Positions 24,197-33,308 of a stretch of DNA of 54,467 bases are shown in pieces. The notes beneath the pieces were generated by a model. The model was not told where the DNA came from, searched no databases, and saw nothing but the letters and a program-made list of their open reading frames with translations. Source of the DNA: JAAYBY01 sp964654125 (GTDB lineage: Bacteria > Bacillota > Clostridia > Saccharofermentanales > UBA5734); the NCBI GenBank assembly GCA_964654125.1, contig CAZZGG010000006.1, forward strand, positions 1-54,467, read 5' to 3'. A program made the position numbers and the translations under genes. Every line of letters begins with the position of its first letter. Position 1 is the first letter of the stretch.

Positions 24197-25735
24197 TTAG
24201 TCGATCTGATATCCTTCCTCAGTATTGAAGATCCCATCGACAGCATTGTCCATGGCATAGATCATCTTGCGGTAGGCCACCAGAATGCCTTCATCTCCTG
24301 AGCGCTCCAGTGTGAATGCCTTTTCCCCATCGATATAATAACCACCATAAACACCGTCTATAAATACATAATATGTGTATTCATCGCGCTTGGCAAATTC
24401 CACTATTTTCTGATAGGCCGGCAGATTGTTTTCTGTATCTGCCTTGATATGGAAAATCAAGCTGGCATCTTTCGTGTTGACGGGCTGGGCCTGTGTATCC
24501 AGGCCCTCAATCAGGATACTGATCAGGCGCTGGTAAAATTGGCTGAAGAGACTCTTTTTGCTTTCACTGAGAATCTTAGCATCCCGGCCATCCAGCATAA
24601 AGCTGACCTCCTCATCATCAGCCCTTTGCTCCTGCTCCATATCGATTTTTGTGGTGAACTCTGTCCCCAGGATAGCAGCGTCGATCTGGCTGACTGTCCA
24701 GATGCTCTCCAGGCTGACAAACCTGTCGATCATCTCTGTAACCTTCATGTCGATCATGGTGTAGGACGAACTGTTGACTGTAAAAACCGCATTCAACTGG
24801 TTGCTGATGGCATAATAACTGGTGCTACTGGCCTTACTGCCCAGCAGGATTTCAATCTCCTTGTCCTTGCTGGTCATGCTGAACCTGTAGCTTGGTTTAT
24901 CCAGGCCGTAAACTGACAGATCCTGCGGATCCAGTTCAATATAGTCCTTGACTGCCGTACCAGCGGCTTCAGCAGCCAGCTTGGTCAGGCCTTCGGAGCT
25001 GCCTGTCCTGATAATCGGGCTGGTGATCGTGAAATTAAGGTATTCATAACCGCTGCCCGCCTGGCCGATCAGCTCAATGTCGCTGATGATCTCCAGATCA
25101 TCTTTAGCCCGCCAGAAAACCAGTTTTTCCAGTTCATTTGCCTCCAGGTCGCTGACAATACTCCGGTCAAGAATATCCAAAAGACTAGATTTAACCCTGT
25201 CTGCTGTCGTGGCTGCCACAGTGTAGATAACACCGCTGTCATCCAGAGTCAGATAATTGTAATAACGGGACGGGATAGTGTTACCGAATTTAATTTCATG
25301 GCTGGTGCCGTCCTTGCGGACAGCCCGTAAAATTGCCTGGGGCTGGTCCAGCCCGTAAGGGGCCAGATCTGTCACATCTTCTGCGATCTGCTGGCTGGCA
25401 TAGAGGTTGCTGGCCACCCGGGCCAGATTCTCCAGGGCTGTTGAGGAGAAGGGGTAGTCCTCCATGCCTTCAACTGACCAGATCAAATCCACCTTGTCAT
25501 CTTTTCCGATGACCTGTTCCGGCAGGAGCCGGAAGCTGATCTCAGGGTTGACAATCTCCAGGTAGGCAATGTCTGTAGCTTCCTGCTGCAGGATATTGAG
25601 CACATCCTTGGGTGCCAGCTCGGTCGTCTCAACTGTCTGGCCCAGTCCGGGTATAATACTTGAACCCAGCCAGACCAACAGCAAAATGACGATCAGCGAA
25701 CCGAATATGATAAGTGTTTTAAGCTGTTTTTTCAC
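24197..25735 (-). CDS. DUF4340 domain-containing membrane protein
   Basis: 512 residues with an N-terminal membrane helix (about 7-27) and a large extracytoplasmic region containing two related DUF4340 halves; the segment LAPYGLDQPQA near 125 is echoed by LSVYGLDKPSY near 275. DUF4340 proteins are typically encoded next to GldG-like ABC auxiliary proteins, as here. The start lies 20 bases after the GldG-like gene. The biochemical role is unknown. Confidence 0.88.
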   Translation of the reverse strand: MKKQLKTLIIFGSLIVILLLVWLGSSIIPGLGQTVETTELAPKDVLNILQQEATDIAYLEIVNPEISFRLLPEQVIGKDDKVDLIWSVEGMEDYPFSSTALENLARVASNLYASQQIAEDVTDLAPYGLDQPQAILRAVRKDGTSHEIKFGNTIPSRYYNYLTLDDSGVIYTVAATTADRVKSSLLDILDRSIVSDLEANELEKLVFWRAKDDLEIISDIELIGQAGSGYEYLNFTITSPIIRTGSSEGLTKLAAEAAGTAVKDYIELDPQDLSVYGLDKPSYRFSMTSKDKEIEILLGSKASSTSYYAISNQLNAVFTVNSSSYTMIDMKVTEMIDRFVSLESIWTVSQIDAAILGTEFTTKIDMEQEQRADDEEVSFMLDGRDAKILSESKKSLFSQFYQRLISILIEGLDTQAQPVNTKDASLIFHIKADTENNLPAYQKIVEFAKRDEYTYYVFIDGVYGGYYIDGEKAFTLERSGDEGILVAYRKMIYAMDNAVDGIFNTEEGYQID

Positions 25736-25755
25736 CGACGCTTCTCCTTTCCAGA

Positions 25756-27276
25756 TTAAAGGTGTTTGCGTCTTCTGTAGACAAACATGGCAGCCAGCAG
25801 CAAGGAGCCGGGGATCAGCAGCATGACAACCACTGCCGTGAAGACATTGAGATTGCCTGATCCCTTGGACACTGCATGGGAGATCGGCTGCTTGGACTGG
25901 ATGTAAAGGCTCTCGTTCTCGCTCATATTGGCCAGATACTGGATTGAATAATAAAACAGGTTGGTATTGTATAGCTGGTTGCCGAAGGTCTGCAGGATAT
26001 TGTCACTGAAGATGCTGCTGGAGCCAATCAACATGACCTTGGCTGATTGTGTGACACTTTTGCCATCCATGAAGCCGTTGTTTTCCACCAGCAAAGCGAT
26101 ATTTTGCTTGCCTGCTGCGGAAGATTTATCCGGGTCACCTTCTTCTTCTGCAAAACCCTGTTCTGATGTGGTCAGAACCGGTTCGACTTCAATCCACTCT
26201 TTGACATTGGTGAGTATGTTAAGACCGCGGCTGTTATCAACCAAAGTCCAGCCATCGACCGCAATATCGGTTACTTTGCTTTGGGGGGCGATAGCCCGCA
26301 TGATATAAGCATCGTCCTGGAAGCGGTAGCGTTTGTCGCCTTCCCGCAGCCGGGTGTCGCTCACCTCAACATTGTAATCCGCCAAGAGCAGGTTGAGCTC
26401 AGTGTAGGAAGTGTTACTGTAGTCGGTAAAGAACATCAAGCTGCCGCCATCACGCAGATAGCTGGTCAAAAGACGCCGCTCAGCAGTCGTGATATCCTTG
26501 CGCGGAGCCGCCATGATGATGACAGAGGCATCCTGCGGGATTGCTTCTAGGCTGAACATGTCCAGCTGCTGGATATCGTAGTTATTGTTCTCCAGGACCA
26601 CGGCCAGGGTGCTGTAGTAAGCCTGATAATCAAGTTCATCATGACCGGTTGTAAAGTAGACCACAGGGGTTTCTTCTGATGTGACATACTTAATGGCACC
26701 GGTAATACTCTGTTCTGCCTTGATGCCCTTTAAGTAGGATTGGTAGCTTTCCTGGTCATAACCTATGTCATAGATATCATAGTAGGTGATGTTCTTGCCC
26801 TTTTGCGTATCGCGGCAATAAACCACAAAGGTGCCTGTTTCCGGCTTGAGGAAGCCTTCCGGGTCAATATCGAGGAGGATTGCCGGGGTGCGGTCCGGAT
26901 CAACATAGCGCACAGACATCATGCCATTGCTGCGGCTGACATAGTCATCCAGCATCCGGCTGACTTGCTGGAATCTGGTATCGGTGTTGGCATCAAAAAG
27001 ACCGACTACCTCAACTTGCTTATCCAGGCCTTGCAAAATCTCAATGCTGACATCACCGATGGAGTACTGGCCGCCAGGGGTCCAGTCCCATTTCAATTTT
27101 TGGCCCAGTACTTTGTCAAAGACAATATTGAAAACAAGAACCAGAACTATAAAAAGGATGGTTGAGGCGATTGAGATCCGCTTCAGGTTCCTTGACCTTT
27201 TGTCAACAGCCCGGGAAGCCTGACCTTTTATTTCCTTCGCTTGTTTTTTAGGTTTTTCAGTTATTTTTTTACTCAT
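25756..27276 (-). CDS. GldG-like ABC transporter auxiliary protein
   Basis: 506 residues from the ATG at 27276, chosen because AGAGGTG precedes it and because it clears the upstream stop; an upstream in-frame start would overlap the permease gene. A lysine-rich cytoplasmic N-terminus, a membrane helix (about 35-53), a long extracytoplasmic region with the GldG/ABC_transp_aux fold (including VVYFTTGHDELDY near 208) and a C-terminal membrane helix (about 475-498) are seen. It is a partner of the ABC permease in gliding-type exporters and in similar Firmicute systems. Confidence 0.88.
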   Translation of the reverse strand: MSKKITEKPKKQAKEIKGQASRAVDKRSRNLKRISIASTILFIVLVLVFNIVFDKVLGQKLKWDWTPGGQYSIGDVSIEILQGLDKQVEVVGLFDANTDTRFQQVSRMLDDYVSRSNGMMSVRYVDPDRTPAILLDIDPEGFLKPETGTFVVYCRDTQKGKNITYYDIYDIGYDQESYQSYLKGIKAEQSITGAIKYVTSEETPVVYFTTGHDELDYQAYYSTLAVVLENNNYDIQQLDMFSLEAIPQDASVIIMAAPRKDITTAERRLLTSYLRDGGSLMFFTDYSNTSYTELNLLLADYNVEVSDTRLREGDKRYRFQDDAYIMRAIAPQSKVTDIAVDGWTLVDNSRGLNILTNVKEWIEVEPVLTTSEQGFAEEEGDPDKSSAAGKQNIALLVENNGFMDGKSVTQSAKVMLIGSSSIFSDNILQTFGNQLYNTNLFYYSIQYLANMSENESLYIQSKQPISHAVSKGSGNLNVFTAVVVMLLIPGSLLLAAMFVYRRRKHL

Positions 27277-27281
27277 CTGTG

Positions 27282-28067
27282 TCACCTCTGGCTCCAACGC
27301 CGTTTTTCCAGGACCCTGTTTGTCATGTAGATAAAGACTGCTGCCAAGCTGACAAAGAAAATGATCGGCGCTATTTCAAATATGCCATTGACATAGTTGT
27401 TCAGGCGCGTCATGGGGTTGAGCCACTGCAAAGCATCTGTCACAGCAGTGCCTGCTGCGGCAACCTGCAGGTCTGTCAACCCAAAGAAATTGATCTTGTC
27501 CAGCAAGGTGGCAGCGACCGAACCAAGCATGCTTGAGACAAAGTCAAGCAGCATCAGAACCAGCATGATCACAAAAGAAATGACAGCTGCGATGATCTGG
27601 TTCTCGGTCAGGGCTGAGGCAAAGCAGCCGATAGAAACATAAGCCACGCCTAAAAAGATAAAACCGATGTAGGCACCCAGGACGCTGATATCAATCAGGC
27701 CGCCATATAGGGAGGTGATGATCAGATGGCTGAAGGTACCGGCTGTCATCAGGACAAAAAGCGCCAGTGCAGCTAGATATTTACCCAGAACTATCTCCAG
27801 GGTGCTGGCCGGCGACGTGAAAAGCAAAACCTCAGTGCCATTGCGGCGGTCTTCTGAAAAAGAGCGCATGGTCATAAGGGGTATGATGATAAACAAAAAT
27901 GACTGGATGAAACTGAGCTCACTGACAATGTCGATATAAGAGCTGAGGATGCCGGAGGCAAAGAACAAACCGCTGACAGCCATGAAAATAGCAAAGACAA
28001 CATAGCCGATCGGCGAACGGAAGTAGGCAAAAAAATCACGTTTGAAAATTGCTGTGACCCTGCTCAT
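27282..28067 (-). CDS. ABC-2 type transporter permease (GldF-like)
   Basis: 261 residues with six predicted membrane helices. The N-terminal KRDFFAYFRSPIGYVV and the FSEDRRNGTEVLLFTSP loop are typical of ABC-2 permeases in GldA/F/G systems. It lies between the ATPase (three bases upstream) and the GldG-like gene (five bases downstream), so the complex is probably ATPase plus permease plus GldG-like plus DUF4340. Confidence 0.93.
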   Translation of the reverse strand: MSRVTAIFKRDFFAYFRSPIGYVVFAIFMAVSGLFFASGILSSYIDIVSELSFIQSFLFIIIPLMTMRSFSEDRRNGTEVLLFTSPASTLEIVLGKYLAALALFVLMTAGTFSHLIITSLYGGLIDISVLGAYIGFIFLGVAYVSIGCFASALTENQIIAAVISFVIMLVLMLLDFVSSMLGSVAATLLDKINFFGLTDLQVAAAGTAVTDALQWLNPMTRLNNYVNGIFEIAPIIFFVSLAAVFIYMTNRVLEKRRWSQR

Positions 28068-28070
28068 ATC

Positions 28071-29024
28071 TTATCCCCTCCTACCTGTCTGCATAGAACC
28101 GGTCACCTGGAGGAAGATGTCTTCCAGAGTCGGATCAAGTGATTTCATTTCAATGATCGGCCAGCTGTTGCGGGCCATTTCAAAGAAGATCTGTTTACGC
28201 ACATCAGTCTGCGGCTCATTTTCAATTTGAAAAATCGTAATGCCATCTTCTTTGGCAATTGTCGCTTCAGCGTTCTTGACACCAGGGATCAGGCGCAGTT
28301 TTTGCACCACATCCCGGGCCGGTCCTTCCGCGCTGAGCTGGATGCGGGAAGTGCTGGTCATCTTGCGGGACAGGCCCTGCGGTGTGTCTTCAGCAGCTAT
28401 ACTGCCCTTGTTGATGATCACGACCCGGTCACAGACAGCCTGGACTTCCGATAGGATGTGTGAGCTGAGGATGACTGTGTGTTTTTGGCCTAATTCCTTG
28501 ATCAGGTTGCGGATTTCTATGATTTGCTTGGGATCAAGACCGATTGTCGGTTCATCCAGAACCAGGACTTCCGGTCGTCCGACCAGGGCCTGGGCAATAC
28601 CGACTCGCTGGCGGTAACCCTTGGACAGGTTCTTGACCAGGCGGGCGGCCACATCCGTGATGCGGACCAGCTTCATGATCTCACTGAGCTGCTTGATCCT
28701 TTCTGCAGCCGGTACCCCCTTGAGCTCCGCCACAAAACGCAAATATTCAATGACAGTCATATCCAGGTAAAGCGGCGGATTTTCCGGCAGGTAGCCGATC
28801 TGCTGCTTGGCTTTTTGCGGTTCTTCAAGTATATCAAAGCCGTTAATGGTGACAGTGCCTGAAGTTGCCGACAAGTAGCCAGTCAATATGTTCATGGTAG
28901 TTGTTTTGCCGGCACCGTTCGGTCCGAGAAAACCAAGTATTTCGCCTCTGTTCACGGTAAAAGTCACATCGTTGACAGCGAGGATGTCACCGTAGTATTT
29001 TACCAGATTGCGAATTTCAATCAT
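28071..29024 (-). CDS. ABC transporter ATP-binding protein (GldA-like)
   Basis: 317 residues. Walker A is GPNGAGKTT (34-42), signature LSKGYRQRVGIAQAL, Walker B VLVLDEPTIGLDP; the H-loop is in ILSSHIL. A C-terminal extension of about 95 residues follows, as in multidrug-export-type ATPases. It is the first gene of the exporter operon, transcribed from the extended -10 at 29082-29090. Confidence 0.96.
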   Translation of the reverse strand: MIEIRNLVKYYGDILAVNDVTFTVNRGEILGFLGPNGAGKTTTMNILTGYLSATSGTVTINGFDILEEPQKAKQQIGYLPENPPLYLDMTVIEYLRFVAELKGVPAAERIKQLSEIMKLVRITDVAARLVKNLSKGYRQRVGIAQALVGRPEVLVLDEPTIGLDPKQIIEIRNLIKELGQKHTVILSSHILSEVQAVCDRVVIINKGSIAAEDTPQGLSRKMTSTSRIQLSAEGPARDVVQKLRLIPGVKNAEATIAKEDGITIFQIENEPQTDVRKQIFFEMARNSWPIIEMKSLDPTLEDIFLQVTGSMQTGRRG

Positions 29025-29081
29025 GCTTTAATCCTCCCTGCTCCAACTCCCACGTTGAAGCTATCAATCTAACAGTTTGTT

Positions 29082-29090
29082 ATTATAGCA
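29082..29090 (-). promoter_or_regulatory. Extended -10 promoter of the exporter operon
   Basis: TGCTATAAT lies 58 bases before the ATPase start. The -35 region (TGTAAC at 17 bases) is weak. Confidence 0.6.
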
Positions 29091-29116
29091 AAGAACTGCC
29101 CCATGTTACATGGATT

Positions 29117-30472
29117 TCACAATTGTTCAAAATCCGCTTGGCTACCGGCTGCCAGACTGCGCGCCTCTGCCGCTGCTATGTTTTTGCGGCCCAGCCATAA
29201 GGTGACCAGCCCGCAGGCAAAGAGCACAATCAGGCTCAAGATACCATATGAGGAACGGCCGGTCAGATTGACAATCAGGGCATAAAGGGCCGGTCCTAGC
29301 ACAGCGGCAAACTTGCCGAATATATCAAAAAAGCCAAAATATTCGTTTGAGCGGTGCGGTGGGATCAACTTGCCAAAAAAGGAACGCGACAGGGCCTGGA
29401 TGCCGCCCTGGACAGTTCCGACCAGGACCGCCATAGCCCAGAACAGCCTGGTGGAGCGCTGCAGCGCATTGGCGTAAGCTGCTGAGCCGACCGGCACATT
29501 TTCTAAGGAATAACCCATATAGAAGCCAACCACGCAAATAGCAAAATAAATAATGATGGCCAGGCGGATCATCCGCACTGAACCGAAGCGCCCGGCCAGA
29601 TGGCTGAAGAATATGGAAAAAGGCACTGCCACTATCTGGGTGACCAGCAGGGCTAGGATCATACCGGTTGTACCCAGGCCCAGGGTGGAGCCATAAACAG
29701 TTGCCATGTGGATGACTGTGTTGACCCCGTCAATATAGAAAAAATAGGCCAGGATGAAGATCAGGACAGCCTTATCCTGGATAATATCGCGGCCAGTGCG
29801 CACCATGTTGCGCAAGGACTGCCTGATTAGGTCGCCGGCTGGCTGATCGACAAAATGGACCTGCTTGACCCGGCGCAGCATGGGCAGGCTGAAAACAGCC
29901 CACCAGATAACACAAAGCAGGCAGGCCAGCTTCACTGCCAGCACGCCGTCAATGCCGATCATTTCACCGAATAAAATCAAGCCGATGGAGATAACAAAGG
30001 GAATGGTGCTGCCGCCGATATAGCCCATGGCATAGCCCCAGGCAGATACTTTATCCATCCGCTCCGGTGTAGTAACATCAGTGATGAAAGAATCATAAAA
30101 GAGTAGGGAACCGGAAAATCCGATATAAGACAGAATATAACCGATCAGCATCAGCTGCCAGTTGTCTGTTAAAGCCATGGCGGTGGTAAAAACCAGACCA
30201 AGCAGTAAGAAGCCAGCAAAAAGCTTTTTCTTCATACCGCGAAAATCAGCAATGGCGCCCAGGGCCGGTGAGAGTAAAGCCACAACCAGTGTTGCGGCTG
30301 AACTGGCATAGCCCCAATAGACATCACCAGCTACACCGGAGCCAGCTGCTACTTCGGCAAAATAAATCGGAAAGATAGCTGCCATGATAATAGTGGCATA
30401 AGAAGAATTAGCCCAGTCGTAAAGAATCCAGCTTTTTTCAACAGGACTGAAACGGCTTTTTTCTTTTCGCAT
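29117..30472 (-). CDS. UMF1-family MFS transporter
   Basis: 451 residues and about twelve membrane helices. The N-terminal YDWANSSYATIIMAAIFP segment and the LSPALGAIADFRGMKKK loop (about 66-82) are those of UMF1/Atg22-like permeases, a branch of the major facilitator superfamily. The substrate is unknown; relatives are predicted to export amino acids or other small molecules. It lies 25 bases downstream of the small membrane protein gene and may share its transcript. Confidence 0.9.
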   Translation of the reverse strand: MRKEKSRFSPVEKSWILYDWANSSYATIIMAAIFPIYFAEVAAGSGVAGDVYWGYASSAATLVVALLSPALGAIADFRGMKKKLFAGFLLLGLVFTTAMALTDNWQLMLIGYILSYIGFSGSLLFYDSFITDVTTPERMDKVSAWGYAMGYIGGSTIPFVISIGLILFGEMIGIDGVLAVKLACLLCVIWWAVFSLPMLRRVKQVHFVDQPAGDLIRQSLRNMVRTGRDIIQDKAVLIFILAYFFYIDGVNTVIHMATVYGSTLGLGTTGMILALLVTQIVAVPFSIFFSHLAGRFGSVRMIRLAIIIYFAICVVGFYMGYSLENVPVGSAAYANALQRSTRLFWAMAVLVGTVQGGIQALSRSFFGKLIPPHRSNEYFGFFDIFGKFAAVLGPALYALIVNLTGRSSYGILSLIVLFACGLVTLWLGRKNIAAAEARSLAAGSQADFEQL

Positions 30473-30497
30473 ACATTACCTTTCGCCTGATGCTTGT

Positions 30498-31022
30498 TCA
30501 AGCACCAATCTTACTATATTTTATTTTACTGGGATTATAACGCTTCATGCTGCCTAGCATACGTTCATCAGGCTGGAAGATAACCAGGGTTCTTTCACCT
30601 TTGTATTCACAGATGAAAAACCAGTTATCCGGTGCGGCAATATGGCTGGAAAAATCCAGTCGGACCATCTTGCCACCCTCAGCATACTTATAATCGTCAC
30701 TGTCCAGCGGGGCCATGATCTCAAAATCCCTGGCCCGGCCGCTGAAGACCCGACGCCGTTTGCGCCGGGCTATGATACAGTCGATATCCAGCTCACCGTT
30801 GGTGACTATGTATTCGTATTCCTTATTCATGCTGGTCAGTAAATACCAGAGTCCATAAAACAGACCGACCAGCAAGAAGGGTACTAGAAAGCTGACATAG
30901 CCGCCAAACAGCATCAAGGCAGTCAACAGGACAAAGCTGGCTAGCAAAAGACCAACTATCTTGAGATAATCCTGGCTTGTTTTGCGCCTTTGCACAATTT
31001 TTTCCAAAAAGGTATCATTCAT
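30498..31022 (-). CDS. Small membrane protein, DUF6106-like
   Basis: 174 residues from the ATG at 31022, with AGGAGG 12 bases upstream; an earlier frame extension has no ribosome site. Two adjacent membrane helices (about 23-42 and 46-62) are followed by a cytoplasmic domain with a basic patch (ARRKRRRVFSGRA near 86-98). The pattern MNDTFLEKIVQRRKT resembles the DUF6106 family of Clostridia, recalled from memory. Function unknown. It may begin the transcript that includes the UMF1 transporter. Confidence 0.75.
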   Translation of the reverse strand: MNDTFLEKIVQRRKTSQDYLKIVGLLLASFVLLTALMLFGGYVSFLVPFLLVGLFYGLWYLLTSMNKEYEYIVTNGELDIDCIIARRKRRRVFSGRARDFEIMAPLDSDDYKYAEGGKMVRLDFSSHIAAPDNWFFICEYKGERTLVIFQPDERMLGSMKRYNPSKIKYSKIGA

Positions 31023-31125
31023 TTCAAATCCAGTCCTCCTGGTTAGTATAAGGTCTATTCTACCCCAAAATAAAGAATCTTGCCTGTATCTTCTGCCTGA
31101 TTGGCGGGTTTTTTTATTAATTTGC

Positions 31126-31159
31126 AAAAAGAAGATGCCCCCTGGGGCATCTTCTTTTT
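31126..31159 (-). terminator. Terminator of groES-groEL
   Basis: A stem of about 14-16 bp (AAAAAGAAGATGCC and complement) carries the A-run in one arm and the U-run in the other. It lies 36 bases after the groEL stop and could work in both directions. Confidence 0.85.
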
Positions 31160-31194
31160 GTACTTAATTGAGTGTTATCTGGGCAAGCTTTGTT

Positions 31195-32823
31195 TTAGTA
31201 CATGCCACCCATACCACCCGGGCCACCTGCCGGCATCGGCGGCTCTGGCTCAGGGATATCTGCCACAACTGCTTCAGTTGTCAAGAGAATGGCTGCAATG
31301 GAAGCTGCATTCTGCAGAGCGGAACGGGTTACTTTGGCTGGATCAACAATTCCGGCTTCGACCATGTCGACATAGGCTTCGCTCAGGACATCAAAACCGA
31401 TTCCAGCAGCACTGGTTTTAACTTTTTCACAGATGACACTACCGTCAAGTCCAGCATTCGCTGCGATCTGGCGTACAGGCTCTTCCAAAGCCTTAAGCAC
31501 GATCTTGACACCGGTTTGGACATCACCGCTTGTTTCATCAAGCAGGTTGGTTATTTCGGGCAGGGCATTGATGTAGGCAGTACCGCCACCGGCGATAATT
31601 CCTTCTTCAACTGCTGCACGTGTGGCGGAAAGAGCGTCTTCGATACGCAGTTTTCTTTCCTTCATCTCTGTTTCTGTAGCAGCGCCAACGCTGATCACAG
31701 CAACGCCGCCAGAAAGCTTGGCCAGGCGCTCTTGCAGTTTTTCCCGATCAAAATCTGAGGTGGTTTCTTCGATCTGGGCCCTGATCGACTTGATCCTGGC
31801 CTTAATGGCATCGTCAGCACCAGCGCCATCAACAATGATGGTATTTTCTTTTTCTATCTTGACCTGGCGGGCCCGGCCCAGCTGCTCAATACCTGTGTCC
31901 TTCAGCTCAAGGCCGACCTCTTCCGAGATAACCTGGCCGCCGGTCAGGATGGCAATATCCTGGAGCATTTCTTTACGTCTGTCACCAAAGCCCGGAGCTT
32001 TAACAGCTACACAGGTAAAGGTGCCGCGCAGTTTATTAACGATCAAGGTGGCCAGGGCTTCGCCTTCAACATCTTCAGCGATGATAACCAGTTTCTGGCC
32101 GGCCTGCATGATCTTTTCCAGAAGAGGCAGGATATCCTGGATGTTGGTGATCTTCTTGTCTGTAATCAGAATATAAGGATCATCAAGCACTGCTTCCATC
32201 TTGTCTGTATCTGTGGCCATATAAGAAGATACATAGCCGCGATCAAACTGCATGCCTTCAACTACTTCCAGATCAGTGATCATGGTTTTGGACTCTTCAA
32301 CAGTGATAACGCCGTCAGAGGTGACTTTTTCCATGGCATCGGCAATCAGTTCGCCGATCACGGGATCATTGGCTGAGATAGCGGCAACACGGGTGATGTC
32401 CTGTTTGCCGGAAACGGCCTTGGCCTGCTTGCTGATGCTGTCAGCGGCAAGCTCAGCAGCCTTGGCGATGCCTTTGCCCAGAATAATCGGGTTGGCACCT
32501 GCGGCGATATTTTTCAGACCTTCGCGGATAATGGCCTGGGCCAGCAAGGTTGCGGTTGTTGTACCGTCACCGGCCACATCATTGGTCTTGGTGGCAACTT
32601 CCTTAAGAAGCTGGACACCCATGTTTTCAAAGCGGTCTTCCACTTCAATCTCTTTGGCGATTGTCACACCGTCATTGGTGATAACGGGTGAGCCGAACTT
32701 CTTATCCAAAACAACATTACGGCCTTTGGGCCCCAGGGTAATCTTAACTGTGTCAGCTAATTTATTAACACCTGTTTCCAGGGAGCGCCTGGCGTTTTCA
32801 GCATATTTCAAATCTTTAGCCAT
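31195..32823 (-). CDS. groEL: Chaperonin GroEL
   Basis: 542 residues, full length. The ATP-binding GDGTTTATLLAQAI segment (about 85-98) and the GPKGRN motif near residue 31 are conserved, as is the C-terminal GGM-rich tail (GGPGGMGGMY). It forms the folding chamber with GroES. It starts 26 bases after groES and is under CIRCE control. Confidence 0.99.
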   Translation of the reverse strand: MAKDLKYAENARRSLETGVNKLADTVKITLGPKGRNVVLDKKFGSPVITNDGVTIAKEIEVEDRFENMGVQLLKEVATKTNDVAGDGTTTATLLAQAIIREGLKNIAAGANPIILGKGIAKAAELAADSISKQAKAVSGKQDITRVAAISANDPVIGELIADAMEKVTSDGVITVEESKTMITDLEVVEGMQFDRGYVSSYMATDTDKMEAVLDDPYILITDKKITNIQDILPLLEKIMQAGQKLVIIAEDVEGEALATLIVNKLRGTFTCVAVKAPGFGDRRKEMLQDIAILTGGQVISEEVGLELKDTGIEQLGRARQVKIEKENTIIVDGAGADDAIKARIKSIRAQIEETTSDFDREKLQERLAKLSGGVAVISVGAATETEMKERKLRIEDALSATRAAVEEGIIAGGGTAYINALPEITNLLDETSGDVQTGVKIVLKALEEPVRQIAANAGLDGSVICEKVKTSAAGIGFDVLSEAYVDMVEAGIVDPAKVTRSALQNAASIAAILLTTEAVVADIPEPEPPMPAGGPGGMGGMY

Positions 32824-32849
32824 TGCTTATTTCCTCCTGTATGATCTTG

Positions 32850-33134
32850 CTATTCAACGATCGCGAGAATATCACTTTGTTTCAAAATGGTATATTCAAC
32901 ATTGTCTATCTTGACTTCTGTGCCGGCATATTTGCTGATCAAGACACGATCGCCGACTGCAACCTGCATGGACACTTCCTTGCCATCAACAAGACCACCC
33001 GGGCCCACAGCAACGATTTCTGCCTCTTGCGGTTTTTCTTGAGCTGAGCCTGGCAGAACAATACCACTTTTGGTTGTCTCTTCAGTCTCCAGCATTTTGA
33101 TGACTACACGGTCACCTAAAGGTTTAATTCTCAT
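32850..33134 (-). CDS. groES: Co-chaperonin GroES
   Basis: 94 residues from the ATG at 33134 with GGGAGG upstream. The protein starts MRIKPLGDRVVIK and contains the mobile loop (EETTKSGIVLPGSAQEKPQ) and the conserved YAGTEVKIDN end. It caps the GroEL ring. First gene of the heat-shock operon. Confidence 0.99.
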   Translation of the reverse strand: MRIKPLGDRVVIKMLETEETTKSGIVLPGSAQEKPQEAEIVAVGPGGLVDGKEVSMQVAVGDRVLISKYAGTEVKIDNVEYTILKQSDILAIVE

Positions 33135-33169
33135 GTAAATGCCTCCCTTAACCTTAATTGTTGATCTGA

Positions 33170-33196
33170 TTAGCACTCATGCTGCATGAGTGCTAA
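33170..33196. promoter_or_regulatory. CIRCE element (HrcA operator)
   Basis: TTAGCACTC and GAGTGCTAA are separated by nine bases, a perfect match to the consensus inverted repeat. It lies between the promoter and the groES start, where HrcA would repress. Confidence 0.98.
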
Positions 33197-33207
33197 TCCC
33201 AGAATTA

Positions 33208-33236
33208 AATATAGAACGATCTTAGGGCTTTGTCAA
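33208..33236 (-). promoter_or_regulatory. groESL promoter
   Basis: TTGACA (33231-33236), 17 bases, TATATT (33208-33213): near-consensus sigma-A promoter just upstream of CIRCE. Confidence 0.92.
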
Positions 33237-33308
33237 GTGGTCGGGAGACAAAAGCGCCTTTTAGTGCTTTTTAGCCTTGCTGAGCTGTTTTTTTAAAGGT
33301 CCGCCAGA

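Noticed and set aside
33240..33308. Weak stem after galE as a terminator
   Set aside because: The best pairing is only 6 bp (AAAAGC/GCTTTT) with an AU-rich loop; too weak to call.
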